The notes: generated by a model from the sequence alone, not told the origin. A stretch of DNA of 64,000 nucleotides from Rhizobium sp. Root483D2 (GCF_001426685.1 NZ_LMFB01000017.1:22729-86728); one strand, 5' to 3'. Numbered from the stretch's first letter, positions 27,335-38,198 are shown. Numbers and translations: made by a program.

Positions 27335-27781
27335 TCAGCCCGCCTGGCAGAAATAGTCGCGGCCGTCATAGCCACGGAATGTGCCGGATTGGGCATCGAA
27401 CGAGCGGTAACGCTGCGAGCAATAACGGTACCAGCCGGGTGTCCAGGGCTCCAGGCCGCCGTAATTCTGCACGACAACGGGACGGGGACGGCGATAGACC
27501 GGGCGCGGCTCGTAATATTCGGGCTCCGGATCAATATAGACCCGTTCCTGGTAGCGCGGCTGGTTGGCGATTGCGCCGCCGATGATGACGCCGGTGGCAA
27601 GACCCAGCGCGCCGAGCGCCACGGCGTCGCCATTGTTGTGGCGGCGATAGTCCCTGTCGTGACCGCCATGGCGATAATAGCCGCGGCGGCCCCAGTCTTC
27701 AGCCTGGGCGGACGAGACTGTCGGGATGACCGTCGCTGCGGTAGCGAGGGCAAGAACGGCAGCTTTGATAACCTTGTTCAT
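27335..27781 (-). CDS. BA14K-family secreted protein
   Basis: A 148-residue exported protein. Residues 1-27 are a signal peptide (KAAVLALATAATVIPTVSSAQA), followed by a His/Arg/Tyr/Gly-rich stretch, one hydrophobic glycine-rich segment (ALGALGLATGVIIGGAIA), a Pro/Arg/Tyr-rich linker, and the C-terminal BA14K motif (WYRYCSQRYRSFDAQSGTFRGYDG) with two Cys. BA14K was described as an immunoreactive, lectin-like protein of Brucella; the role here is unknown. The start at 27781 gives the signal peptide; upstream in-frame codons are not needed. Confidence 0.88.
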   Translation of the reverse strand: MNKVIKAAVLALATAATVIPTVSSAQAEDWGRRGYYRHGGHDRDYRRHNNGDAVALGALGLATGVIIGGAIANQPRYQERVYIDPEPEYYEPRPVYRRPRPVVVQNYGGLEPWTPGWYRYCSQRYRSFDAQSGTFRGYDGRDYFCQAG

Positions 27782-27925
27782 TGATTCGATCCTGTTTTCG
27801 GCCGGACAATTTAGTCCTTGATGATGAAGACAGATTAATATGGCGAAACTGAACGCAGGCTGAATGAAAAACCCGGCAACGGGGCCGGGCTTCAACGTCA
27901 ATCGGTTTGCAGAAACTGCGGCGGC

Positions 27926-28141
27926 TTAGCTGGAAACCTGCAGGTTGACGGCCTTTGGCCCTTTGCCGCGGCGATCCGGTTCGGTGTCGAAGCTGACCTT
28001 CTGATTTTCGGATAGTCCGTTCAGGCCCGAGGCCTGGACTGCGGAAATATGCACGAAGATGTCGGCGCCACCATTGTCCGGCTTGATGAAACCAAAGCCC
28101 TTGTCGGTGTTGAAGAATTTAACAATGCCAGTCTCGGCCAT
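27926..28141 (-). CDS. Cold-shock domain protein
   Basis: A 71-residue CspA-type RNA/DNA-binding OB-fold protein with both nucleic-acid motifs intact: RNP1 KGFGFI and RNP2 DIFVHIS. It starts [16 protein letters not shown], a usual alphaproteobacterial form. It probably acts as an RNA chaperone. AAAAAGGACC lies just upstream of the ATG. A well-formed promoter about 180 bases upstream predicts the long untranslated leader often seen with cold-inducible csp genes. Confidence 0.93.
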   Translation of the reverse strand: MAETGIVKFFNTDKGFGFIKPDNGGADIFVHISAVQASGLNGLSENQKVSFDTEPDRRGKGPKAVNLQVSS

Positions 28142-28318
28142 GCGTCAGGTCCTTTTTCCTCTGCCCGGATGCAGCGGGCAGCATTACAATATTTTGCTCC
28201 AGGGAGCGTGCGGCAGGCAGTTCTCGACTATGAGGAAAGGGTCCTGTTATTGCAGCCAGTCATCGAAAAACTCCGTCTTTGCCCGACTGCCCGGAACATT
28301 TTGCGTGTCCGGCGCGCA

Positions 28319-28375
28319 TTAATATAAAGGTCTTCCCGTGTTCGCAAATTGCCCGAACACAGTAAGCTTGCTGTG
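28319..28375 (-). promoter_or_regulatory. csp promoter with overlapping palindromes
   Basis: On the minus strand TTGCGA (28347-28342) and TATTAA (28324-28319) are 17 bases apart. The -35 lies within the inverted repeat GTGTTCG-9-CGAACAC (28338-28360), which abuts a second near-palindrome, CACAGTAAGCTTGCTGTG (28358-28375). A start near 28312 would leave a leader of about 170 nt. Confidence 0.6.
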
Positions 28376-28788
28376 TTTATTTTAAATTGGCAAGCAAAAG
28401 TTTTTTGAAACAAGTGTGCCGTTTTGGTTTGTTTAAAAAGCAATCAACTGCCGAAAAATGCGGTTCTTCAGCTGATATACTGTAAGCTATTGAAAATATT
28501 GAATTTCGCCTGCTGTGCACCGATTTTCGAGCCATTTGTGGCTGCGAGTGCCTGAGAATGCCAAGGCAACGCCGGCGCGTTGCACTGCGTGTTTTAAATA
28601 TTAACCGTTTGATAAAACTTGTCACTGGCCGCAATGCGAATGCAACGGGCAGGGATGCCGGTCGCGAAGTCCCGTTGCCAAGGATTACCCCTGATATTGC
28701 ACTGGGATCTTGCAGCAGCGCGCCCAATAGTCATCAAAACCGGGGGACATCTGTATCAATTTGCGGCAGTCGTGCGCTTGACGTGATG
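28376..28788. other. 413-base region without recognised gene
   Basis: AT-rich blocks near 28380-28500 and 28590-28620, no convincing reading frame and no clear terminator after the sugar dehydrogenase. It could contain upstream csp control sequence or an unrecognised RNA. Confidence 0.35.
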
Positions 28789-29937
28789 TCAGCTCCGGTT
28801 CGATGCGGACACCCGCAACAGCGCGCCGTCGTCTCCGTCGGTGACCATCAGGATTGCGCCATCAGGGGCGACCTTCACATCGCGGATGCGTCCGAACTCG
28901 CCTTCAAACAGCCGCTCCTCGGCGGTGACAGCGCCGCTCTCATCCCGCTCCAGCCGTGACAGAAGCTCGAATTTCAAGGCTGCGACCAGAACGCTGCCGT
29001 TCCATTGCGGGAACATATCGCCGCGATAGACGTCGAGGGCGCCGGGCGCGATCGAGGGATCCCAATAGTGGAGGGGTTGCTCGTAGCCGTCGGCGCTCTG
29101 CCCGACGCCGATTGCCGCGCCGGAATAATCCTTGCCGAAGGTAATGACCGGCCAGCCGTAATTCTTGCCCGGCTCCGGCGCGTTGATCTCGTCGCCGCCA
29201 CGCGCGCCATGTTCGACGGTCAGGAGCTGGCCATTCTCGGGATCGATGATAATCCCCTGCGGATTGCGGTGACCTTTCGACCAGAGCTCGGCAAGCCCGG
29301 CCTTGCCGTCGGCATAGGGATTGTCTGCGGGGATGCTGCCATCCGGCTTGATACGCAAGACGGCGCCCGCATGGTCCTGCATGTCCTGCGCCCGGTCGCG
29401 TTCGCCGCGATCACCGATGCCGAAGAACAGGTTGCCATCCGGCGCAATCACGATCCGCGAGCCGAAATGCTGGCCCTTGCCGGTAAACTTGTTCATACGG
29501 AAAATTTCCTGAACCTGCGCCAGACTCTGTCCATCGTCCGAGAGTGCCGCGCGCACGATCGCCGTTCCGTTGCCATTGCCATCCGCCACGGACATGGAGA
29601 GGAACAGCGTGCGGTTTTCAGAAAATTTCGGATCGAGCGCCACATCGAGCAGGCCGCCCTGGCCCTGGCGCGCCACCTCCGGTACGCCGCTGATCGGCTC
29701 CGATGCCTTGCCGTCCCGGATGATGCGCAGCGTGCCGCTAAGCTCGGTGACGATGTAAGCGCCATCCGGAAGCACTTCGACGGACCAGGCATTGTCGAGG
29801 CCGGATGCGATCGTATCCACCTGCACGGCGGCTTTCTCGGTCGCAAACTGTTTGGCGTCCTGCGCAAAGGCAGGGGCGGCAGTCAAGGCCGATAGCAGTC
29901 CGGCGGATTTCAACAGGTTTGAAAATGTCGTCGTCAT
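28789..29937 (-). CDS. PQQ-dependent aldose sugar dehydrogenase-like protein
   Basis: A 382-residue periplasmic beta-propeller enzyme of the soluble glucose/sorbosone dehydrogenase family. Residues 1-25 are a signal peptide (LLKSAGLLSALTAAPAFAQ). Typical segments are LDNAWSVEVLPDGAYIVTELSG, GGLLDVALDPKF, HFGSRIVIAPDGNLFFGIGDRGERD, ELWSKGHRNPQGI (His expected at the active site) and TVEHGARGGDEIN. It should oxidise aldose sugars using PQQ and pass electrons to the respiratory chain; no PQQ synthesis genes are in the window. The start at 29937 gives the signal peptide. Confidence 0.9.
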   Translation of the reverse strand: MTTTFSNLLKSAGLLSALTAAPAFAQDAKQFATEKAAVQVDTIASGLDNAWSVEVLPDGAYIVTELSGTLRIIRDGKASEPISGVPEVARQGQGGLLDVALDPKFSENRTLFLSMSVADGNGNGTAIVRAALSDDGQSLAQVQEIFRMNKFTGKGQHFGSRIVIAPDGNLFFGIGDRGERDRAQDMQDHAGAVLRIKPDGSIPADNPYADGKAGLAELWSKGHRNPQGIIIDPENGQLLTVEHGARGGDEINAPEPGKNYGWPVITFGKDYSGAAIGVGQSADGYEQPLHYWDPSIAPGALDVYRGDMFPQWNGSVLVAALKFELLSRLERDESGAVTAEERLFEGEFGRIRDVKVAPDGAILMVTDGDDGALLRVSASNRS

Positions 29938-30041
29938 CGCGTTCTCCCAGAGCATGCCGATCAGCGCCTACCGATCAGTGAATACCGATTGAAGCTGGGC
30001 GTTGAAGGCTGCGTTTCAAGGCTCAGAACGGCCTTTTGCGA

Positions 30042-30761
30042 TCAAAAGGATTTGACCGGGAGTTTACCGGACATATCTTGCGCGGCGAGCGTCGATGGGC
30101 CTGCATCGTCAACAAGTTCGGCATTGACGATGTAGCGCAGCGGGCCTTGCTCGGTGGCGTCGAATGGCCAGCAGGTGGCGAGCGCCAGATTGCGGCCGGG
30201 CGCATCGGCGTTGATGCCGCTCTCGTCCCAGCGCGCGATGCGGCTGGTGCCGGCGCGGAAGGTGAGGTTCGTTCCGTCCTTGCGGGTGATGACCAGAAGA
30301 TCGCCTTGTTTGACGTCCTTCAACCAGCGGAAATGCGTATCGCGATGGGCGGCAATGACAGACGTGCCGGGTTCGCCCGGTGCCGGCGTGTTGGCAAGAC
30401 GGGCTGGGCCGAAAGCCAGGGCCTCGCCGCTTGCGCCGGACAGCACGACTGCGGTTTTGCCGATCCGCAGGGCGGTGATTTCGGCTTCGGTGGAAAAGTC
30501 TGCCCAGGGCCAGGGTTTGGCATTGGTCTCGCCGTGCAGCTGCGCTGCAAAGCTGCGCTTCAACAGCACCTGTGACACCTCGGCCTTGGCCTTCATGTAA
30601 AAGCCTTTGCCGACCAGCATGACGCCGGCAAGCGCCACCAGAAGAATTCCGGCCAGAACCACCGTTTCCAGCGCATTGAGACGCGCCAGAAATCCGGCGC
30701 GTCCTTCCGTGTCCTGATCTGAAATGTCCAGGCTGGTTTCATTGCCGGGCTTATCGGACAC
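30042..30761 (-). CDS. Class GN sortase
   Basis: A 239-residue membrane-anchored cysteine transpeptidase of the Gram-negative (GN) sortase type. One N-terminal TM (VVLAGILLVALAGVMLVGKGF, about 34-54) anchors it, with the beta-barrel catalytic domain outside the cytoplasm. The catalytic His is in SVIAAHRDTHFRWL near 137, Cys in LALATCWPFDA near 196 and Arg in GPLRYIV near 208. It starts 11 bases inside the end of the VIT-vWA gene, so translation of the two is coupled. The only evident substrate is that neighbour, which carries LPQTA, a membrane span and a basic tail. Confidence 0.92.
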   Translation of the reverse strand: MSDKPGNETSLDISDQDTEGRAGFLARLNALETVVLAGILLVALAGVMLVGKGFYMKAKAEVSQVLLKRSFAAQLHGETNAKPWPWADFSTEAEITALRIGKTAVVLSGASGEALAFGPARLANTPAPGEPGTSVIAAHRDTHFRWLKDVKQGDLLVITRKDGTNLTFRAGTSRIARWDESGINADAPGRNLALATCWPFDATEQGPLRYIVNAELVDDAGPSTLAAQDMSGKLPVKSF

Positions 30762-33126
30762 GGTTGCGGCCCTCCAAAACCAGACCGCGCAGCTGCCAGC
30801 GCCACAGGCTGAATGTGGTCGCCGCCATCACGGCAAAGGCAAGCAGCATAAGGCCGATCAGGATATGCCGGTCGGCGAGCGTGGCCGTCTGCGGCAGATT
30901 GACCTGCTTGCCGGCGTCGGCGATCATGCTGGCGGCACGCGCCGTCGGGGCTGCGGCCATCCGGTCGGCGACCAGCATGGCCTGCTGCTCGCTCTGTTGC
31001 AGCTGCGCCTTGCGCTCCCCTTGCGGCATCGTTGGCTGCGGCTCTTCGCCGAACACCTTCTCGAAATCCCAGCCTTCAGGCAAGTTGAGCGGCAGATCGG
31101 TGCTGACAACGGGTTCACCCGCCGGGCGCGACGGCGTCACATCGACGGCCACCAGGCTGGTGACCCGGGAGACGAGGTGATTGGCGAGCGCCACCGTCTC
31201 GATCTGCTTGTCGAGCGCTGCGGCATCGTTCACCGCATAAGCATTGGCTTCCAGGTCGTCGATCTTGCGGCGGGCCCAGAGCTTGGCGATACCCTTGCCC
31301 TGAGAGGCCTTGGCCACGTCCATCTCGATGCGCCAGGGCTGAGTGCCGCTCTTGCCGGTGATCTGTAGCTTGCCTGTCGGCGTTGCGCCCTCAAGCTGCG
31401 CCGTCAGCACCACCGGCTCGCCGCGATAAAGGTCCGGCATCGGGTTCGGCGTGATGTCCTGCGCATTGGCGCCGTCGAATGAGACGGCGATATCGGTCAT
31501 GACAGGATTTTCCAGCTTGGCGAACAATTCGCCCATCCGCGCTGCCACCTGATCTTCAGAGCCGATCAGCGTGAAGGTGCCCCGGCCGATTTCGGCGGCC
31601 TTGGTCATGAAATGGGTGTTGGGGGCCGAACCGATGCCGACGGTGAAGACGCGGGCGTCGCCACGGTTGCTGGAGATTTCCTCAAACAGCTGCGCCTCGT
31701 TGCCGATCGCGCCGTCGGTGAGGAACACCACCTGCCGCAGGGCGCCGGAGGCCACCGGCCCCTGGGTGCGCAGAGCCGCTTCCAGCGCCGGCAGCATTTC
31801 GGTGCCGCCATCGGCGGTGAGCCCGCGAACGAAGGCGATAGCGTCCTCGCGCCTGTCCGGCGTCGCCTGAACCAGCGTCGGAAAATGCACTTCCATCGTG
31901 TCGTCGAAGCGCACGACGTTGAACTTGTCCTGCGGCCGCAGCTTGGAGATGGCCAGCGCCAGGCTGTCGCGCGCCTGCTCGATCGACGGTCCGGCCATCG
32001 AGCCGGAATTGTCGATGACGAAGACGACCTCGCGGTCCGGAGCGGTTCCGTCTGTGGCGCCCTGCGCCGGCGGCGTGACGAAGCCGAGCAGATAGGTCTT
32101 GCCGTCCTGGGTTTCGCGGAAAAGGCCCGCATTCGGCATCGCGCCGGCAACAGCGTTCCAGCTCAGCTCGAAATCCTTGTCGGCCGGCACGCTGGCGTTC
32201 TTCAGCGCCGGCACGCTGGCGCTCTTTAGCGAGATCTTGCGTGCGGTGCCATCGACCGTTTGCATGTCGATTTGATGGAACGGGGAGGTGACGGTGCCGA
32301 GCGGGAAGCCGGCATTGAGATTGACCGTCAGCGTCACCGGATTGATTTTGGCGTTTTCTGCGGGGTTCAGCACGGGGGACGTGATCTTGTCGCGGTCGGG
32401 AACCGGATCGTTGACGGCATAACCGGATTTCGGATCGAGATCGACAGTCTGGACGATCGGATCGGGATTGTAGCGCGGCGCTACCACCATGGGGAAGCGC
32501 AGCGAGAATTCGCCGCCCGACTGATGCACGCTGCTCTGATATTCGATCTGCACGACAATGGTTTCGCCGGGACCGATATTGGCGACCTGGTTGGTGAAGA
32601 TGTTGGGGCGCTGCTGTTCGAGAAGCGCTGTCTTCTTGCCTTCGGCCTTCGCCTGCTCATAGACCTTGCGGGCCTCTTCGCGCGCCTTGATCTCGCCCTC
32701 GATGAAACGGTCGCCGATCTGCATCTTCAGCGTATCGACGGCGGAATTTTCCGGCAGCGGGAACACATAGGTGCCCTCGACCCAGCCCTTGCTCGGGTTC
32801 TCGAAGCGCTGGGTGACGCGGGTGCGGATGATCGGGCCGTTGACGTCGATGACGACGTCGGTCGCTAGCCTCGGCGCTTCCACGAAGGAACCGGGCTCCT
32901 TGGATGGGAAGAGCAGGGCACCTGTGCCCATGTCGTTGGGGCGGACGTAACCGGCAAAACGCTGCGGCTTGCTGCCGTTGGTCTCCGCCATCGCATGGGA
33001 AAAGAAGCCCATGAAGAACAGGAGGGAAAGCGTGACCGCGATGAGTGCGGCGACGATCAGATATTCGATCTGCCGCCCGCTCATGCGGCTGACCGGCTTG
33101 GCCGTGTTTTCGGTGTTCAGAAGCAT
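30751..33126 (-). CDS. VIT-vWA sortase target protein
   Basis: A 791-residue exported protein of the proteobacterial sortase-target family. An N-terminal hydrophobic segment (YLIVAALIAVTLSLLFFMGFF, about 22-42, ending HAMAET) works as signal or anchor. A VIT domain follows (about 75-190, with TRVTQRFENPSKGWVEGTYVFPLPE), then a vWA domain with an intact MIDAS (VIDNSGSM near 370, later TADGGTEM). Near the C-terminus are LPQTA (residue 744), a hydrophobic span and an Arg-rich tail, a sorting signal for the adjacent sortase. The start at 33126 is chosen for GAGGGGG 7 bases upstream. Adhesion or envelope assembly is inferred, not shown. Confidence 0.92.
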   Translation of the reverse strand: MLLNTENTAKPVSRMSGRQIEYLIVAALIAVTLSLLFFMGFFSHAMAETNGSKPQRFAGYVRPNDMGTGALLFPSKEPGSFVEAPRLATDVVIDVNGPIIRTRVTQRFENPSKGWVEGTYVFPLPENSAVDTLKMQIGDRFIEGEIKAREEARKVYEQAKAEGKKTALLEQQRPNIFTNQVANIGPGETIVVQIEYQSSVHQSGGEFSLRFPMVVAPRYNPDPIVQTVDLDPKSGYAVNDPVPDRDKITSPVLNPAENAKINPVTLTVNLNAGFPLGTVTSPFHQIDMQTVDGTARKISLKSASVPALKNASVPADKDFELSWNAVAGAMPNAGLFRETQDGKTYLLGFVTPPAQGATDGTAPDREVVFVIDNSGSMAGPSIEQARDSLALAISKLRPQDKFNVVRFDDTMEVHFPTLVQATPDRREDAIAFVRGLTADGGTEMLPALEAALRTQGPVASGALRQVVFLTDGAIGNEAQLFEEISSNRGDARVFTVGIGSAPNTHFMTKAAEIGRGTFTLIGSEDQVAARMGELFAKLENPVMTDIAVSFDGANAQDITPNPMPDLYRGEPVVLTAQLEGATPTGKLQITGKSGTQPWRIEMDVAKASQGKGIAKLWARRKIDDLEANAYAVNDAAALDKQIETVALANHLVSRVTSLVAVDVTPSRPAGEPVVSTDLPLNLPEGWDFEKVFGEEPQPTMPQGERKAQLQQSEQQAMLVADRMAAAPTARAASMIADAGKQVNLPQTATLADRHILIGLMLLAFAVMAATTFSLWRWQLRGLVLEGRNRVR

Positions 33127-34791
<1,665 letters not shown>

Positions 34792-34813
34792 GGTCGCGCG
34801 ATCGACCATGACG

Positions 34814-34835
34814 AACCCGCCGGAAACGGCGGGTT
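34814..34835 (+). terminator. Terminator after aatA
   Basis: AACCCGCCG-GAAA-CGGCGGGTT, a 9-base perfect stem with a GNRA-type loop followed by TCGTTT. It lies 22 bases after the stop. Confidence 0.85.
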
Positions 34836-34985
34836 TCGTTTGGGCTCTAAACTCTTGCATTGCATGTCCACGCCCCCAAGTAGCGACATCTAGCCACCGT
34901 CTGAAAATCACGGCGTCGATCACGCCGGACGGCTTCCGCTCTAACGCAAATGCCGGTACACAACGGCCTTTCGAGGAGCCCAGCC

Positions 34986-36185
34986 ATGATCATCGCGCCG
35001 CATCACAGGATCTATACCTGTTTCTTCCTGTTTGCCGTGTCGCTCGGTGCGCTGCTCGCCCGCATGCCGGATCTGCAGGTGACGCTGCGGGTCAATAAGT
35101 CGGAGCTGGGGCTAACGCTGATCGGCATGGCGATCGGGGCGCTGATTTCGCTGACATTTTCCTCGCCGCTGATTGCGCATCTGGGTGCGCGCGCAACAGC
35201 CTTTATCACCATTCTCGGCACGGCTGCCGCGTTTGCGGTCGTTCCGTGGGTCGGGGCAGCACCGCTGGTATTCTGCGTTCTGTTCATTGCGGGCCTGCTT
35301 GCCGGTGCTCTCGAAATCAATCTCAATGTCGAGATCGACCGGCTGGAGGCGCGGCTTGGGCGGGGGATCATGAACCGGGCGCATGGTTTCTGGAGCCTCG
35401 GCTTTTTCGTGACCGCGCTGATTGCCTCGTTCGTGCGCCAGGGGCAAATCTCGATGCAGCTGCATCTGGCCGTGACCTTCGCCGTGGTGCTTGCGGTCGG
35501 CCTTATCGCCATTTCTGGCATTCGCAACGCGCCGGCCCGCGCCGTGTCGCATGAGGCAAAAGCGCCGCTTCTGGCGGTGCCGACGCTGGGCCTCCTGCCG
35601 CTCTGCATTATCGGCGTCGCCGCCTTTCTGGTCGAAGGTGCGGGGATCGACTGGTCGGCGATCTATATGCGCGACGTGTTTGCGGTCGAGCCCTTCATCG
35701 GTGGCCTCGGGCTGACGCTGTTCACCTTCTTCATGGCGATGGCACGGCTGTTCATCGATCCGGTGGTTGACCGTTTCGGCGCCCGCCATGTCGCGTCGGT
35801 GCTTCTGGTGCTGTCGGCCATCGGGCTGACGGCCGTCTGGCTGGCGCCGCATGCCTATGTCGCCCTGTTTGGCTTTGCGCTGATGGGGGGTGGATGCAGC
35901 GCCGTCTATCCGCTGGCGGTCTCGGCCGCCGCGCAGCGTATCGACCGGCCGGCGCAGGTCAATGTCGCGGCGCTTGGGCAGGTGACGTTCATCGTGTTCT
36001 TTCTGGCGCCGCCGCTGCTCGGCTTCGTGGCCGAACATCTGGGCATCCGCACATCCTATCTCGTCTGCCTGCCGCTCATTCTCTATGCGCTGTTTTCCGT
36101 CAAGGCGCTGGCGCCGCGGCGGGATGCGCGCGATGCCGTACCGGCGCCCGCCGGCGGTTTGCCGTCCGATCACCTGCCGATGTAG
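34986..36185 (+). CDS. MFS transporter (YbjJ/fucose permease-like)
   Basis: A 399-residue inner-membrane protein with about 12 hydrophobic segments. The opening YTCFFLFAVSLGALLARMPDLQ with NKSELGL is typical of the YbjJ/FucP-like branch of the major facilitator superfamily. ARLFIDPVVDRFGARH near residue 260 matches the loop repeat before helix 8. The substrate is unknown; sugar or drug export are both possible. The start at 34986 is the ATG before the first helix, with GAGGAGCCC upstream. Its 3' end overlaps the convergent LysR gene by 16 bases. Confidence 0.87.
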   Translation: MIIAPHHRIYTCFFLFAVSLGALLARMPDLQVTLRVNKSELGLTLIGMAIGALISLTFSSPLIAHLGARATAFITILGTAAAFAVVPWVGAAPLVFCVLFIAGLLAGALEINLNVEIDRLEARLGRGIMNRAHGFWSLGFFVTALIASFVRQGQISMQLHLAVTFAVVLAVGLIAISGIRNAPARAVSHEAKAPLLAVPTLGLLPLCIIGVAAFLVEGAGIDWSAIYMRDVFAVEPFIGGLGLTLFTFFMAMARLFIDPVVDRFGARHVASVLLVLSAIGLTAVWLAPHAYVALFGFALMGGGCSAVYPLAVSAAAQRIDRPAQVNVAALGQVTFIVFFLAPPLLGFVAEHLGIRTSYLVCLPLILYALFSVKALAPRRDARDAVPAPAGGLPSDHLPM

Positions 36186-37063
36186 GCCAGCAATCCTTCC
36201 ACCAGCGCATCGTAAGCGACCCGGCAGCGCGGCGTGGTCTTCAGGTTCTCGTGCATGACCACGAAGGTTTCGAGCGGCAGCTCGAACTCGGTTTCGAACA
36301 GCCGCATGAGATCCGGGTCGCGCTTTGCAAGCGCCACCTGGCAGACGCCGATGCCGAAGCCTGCGCGAATGGCCGCCAGCTGCGCCAGATTGCTGTCGGC
36401 GCGGAAGGAAGGGCGCATCAGGTCGATCAACGGTACGCGCTTGCGCACGGACCGCACGAAGGCGCTTTCGCGGTCAAAGCCGATGGTGCGGTGCTGGCTC
36501 AAGTCCTCCAGCGTTTCCGGCGTGCCGTGCGTGTCGAGATAGCGCCGGTGCGCGTAGAGCCCGAGCGGTATGCCGCCGATCCGGCGGGTGATCAGTGCGT
36601 CCTGCTCGGGTGCCACCATGCGCACGGCGATATCGGCTTCCTGGCGCAAAAGGTCCTCGACGGCATCCGACAGCGACAGCTCGATGACGAGGTCCGGGTG
36701 CCGGTCGGCAAGCGCCGTCAGCATGGGCGGCAGCACCTCGATGCCGATCACCTCGCTGGCGCTGATGCGCACCGTGCCGCGCACACCGCCGCCCTGTCCG
36801 GTCGCCGCCTTGAGCAATGCCGCAGCGTTCGCGGCCAGCTGCTCGGCATGCGGTTTCAGGTCGATTGCTGCTTCCGTTGGCATCAGCCCCTGCGGCGAGC
36901 GGATAAAGAGCTGGAAACCGATCATGGTCTCCAGCGCATCGATATGCCGGCCAATGGTCGGCTGCGTCAGTCCCAGCTCGCGCGCGGCAGCGGAAAGGGA
37001 GCCCTCCCGCAGCACGGCGAGGAAAGTCCGGTAGAAATCCCAGCTCGGTTCACTCTTGTTCAT
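36170..37063 (-). CDS. LysR-family transcriptional regulator
   Basis: A 297-residue LTTR. The N-terminal winged helix is SWDFYRTFLAVLREGSLSAAARELGLTQPTIGRHIDALE; the co-inducer-binding domain occupies about 90-290 with GVRGTVRISASEVIG at the hinge. It is divergent from an NAD(P)-binding oxidoreductase gene with 90 bases between starts, the classic LTTR arrangement, and a near-palindrome lies in that gap. The target is probably that oxidoreductase. The inducer is unknown. Confidence 0.92.
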   Translation of the reverse strand: MNKSEPSWDFYRTFLAVLREGSLSAAARELGLTQPTIGRHIDALETMIGFQLFIRSPQGLMPTEAAIDLKPHAEQLAANAAALLKAATGQGGGVRGTVRISASEVIGIEVLPPMLTALADRHPDLVIELSLSDAVEDLLRQEADIAVRMVAPEQDALITRRIGGIPLGLYAHRRYLDTHGTPETLEDLSQHRTIGFDRESAFVRSVRKRVPLIDLMRPSFRADSNLAQLAAIRAGFGIGVCQVALAKRDPDLMRLFETEFELPLETFVVMHENLKTTPRCRVAYDALVEGLLAYIGR

Positions 37064-37069
37064 CTATTT

Positions 37070-37089
37070 TTGTATAACAGGTATATCAA
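37070..37089. promoter_or_regulatory. Candidate LysR box
   Basis: TTGTATAACAGGTATATCAA is a near-palindrome immediately upstream of the LysR start in the divergent gap, containing the T-N11-A pattern. Assigned from position and symmetry. Confidence 0.45.
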
Positions 37090-37153
37090 TTTCCTCAACT
37101 CCGTTTAATTGGAAAGCGTTCAGAATGATCTCCAACGCAACAGGAGATCAGAC

Positions 37154-38182
37154 ATGACCGAACAGGCAAAACAGATCGCTCTCATCCTCGGCGCCACCGG
37201 CGGTATTGGCGGCGCGGTGGCTGGAAACCTCAAAGCCCGCGGCTGGACGATCCGCGCGCTTCATCGTGATCCTGCCAGGGTGCGTGCGAAAAACCCGGAT
37301 TTCGACTGGGTATCGGGCGATGCCATGACGGCAAACGATGTGCTCGCCGCAGCTGAAGGCGCAAGCCTGATCGTGCACGCCGTCAACCCGCCAGGATACC
37401 GCAACTGGGGCACGCTGGTGCTGCCGATGATCAGCAATACGATTGCGGCGGCCAAGGCAAGCGGAGCCATGGTGCTGCTGCCCGGCACGATCTACAATTT
37501 TGGCCCGGATGCGTTTCCGCTGCTGCACGAAAAATCGCCGCAGAACCCGGTGACCGCCAAGGGCAAGATCCGCGCCGACATGGAGCGCCGCCTGGAGGCA
37601 GCGTCGCAGGAGGGTGTGCGTGTCATCATCGTAAGGGCAGGGGATTTCTTCGGTCCGGGGGCAGCCAATAGCTGGTTTTCGCAAGGCATGGTGACGCCCG
37701 GCAAGCCGGTGACCCGCATCACCTATCCGGGCGCAAGGGGCATTGGCCATCAATGGGCCTATCTGCCCGATGTAGCCGAGACGATGGCGCGCCTTGTCGA
37801 TCGCCGCGCGGCGCTTCCGGCATTCGCCGTGTTCCATATGCAGGGGTTCTGGGATGAGGACGGCACGCGTCTGGCCGCTGCGATCCGCCGCGCCAGCGGT
37901 AATCCTAGCGTCAAGGTCAGGTCCTTTCCGTGGTGGCTTTTGCCCTTCGCCGCCCCCTTCGTGCCCTTCTTCAGGGAATTGAGAGAAATGCGCTATCTCT
38001 GGCAGGAGCCGCTGCGCATGCCCAATGACCGGCTGGTTGCCGCAATCGGTGCCGAACCGTGGACCCCGATCGACGAGGCCGTACGCGCCTCGCTTGTCGA
38101 CCTCGGCTGCGTGGCCGCAGAGCCGGCAAAACGGGCTCTCCCTGCACCCCGGCAAAGCGATGCCGGTGACGTGACGGCGTGA
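37154..38182 (+). CDS. NAD(P)-binding epimerase/dehydrogenase-family protein
   Basis: A 342-residue Rossmann-fold protein of the extended/atypical SDR type. The dinucleotide motif LGATGGIGGAVAGNL lies near residues 12-26. HAVNPPGYRNW, LLPGTIYNFGPDAFPL and the IIVRAGDFFGPGAANSW segment resemble NmrA/epimerase proteins. The strict SDR YxxxK is not clear, so catalysis could differ from classical SDRs. AACAGGAGATCAG gives a good ribosome site for 37154. Divergent from a LysR gene that likely controls it. Substrate unknown. Confidence 0.82.
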   Translation: MTEQAKQIALILGATGGIGGAVAGNLKARGWTIRALHRDPARVRAKNPDFDWVSGDAMTANDVLAAAEGASLIVHAVNPPGYRNWGTLVLPMISNTIAAAKASGAMVLLPGTIYNFGPDAFPLLHEKSPQNPVTAKGKIRADMERRLEAASQEGVRVIIVRAGDFFGPGAANSWFSQGMVTPGKPVTRITYPGARGIGHQWAYLPDVAETMARLVDRRAALPAFAVFHMQGFWDEDGTRLAAAIRRASGNPSVKVRSFPWWLLPFAAPFVPFFRELREMRYLWQEPLRMPNDRLVAAIGAEPWTPIDEAVRASLVDLGCVAAEPAKRALPAPRQSDAGDVTA

Positions 38183-38198
38183 AGCGTTCGGCCGTCCC

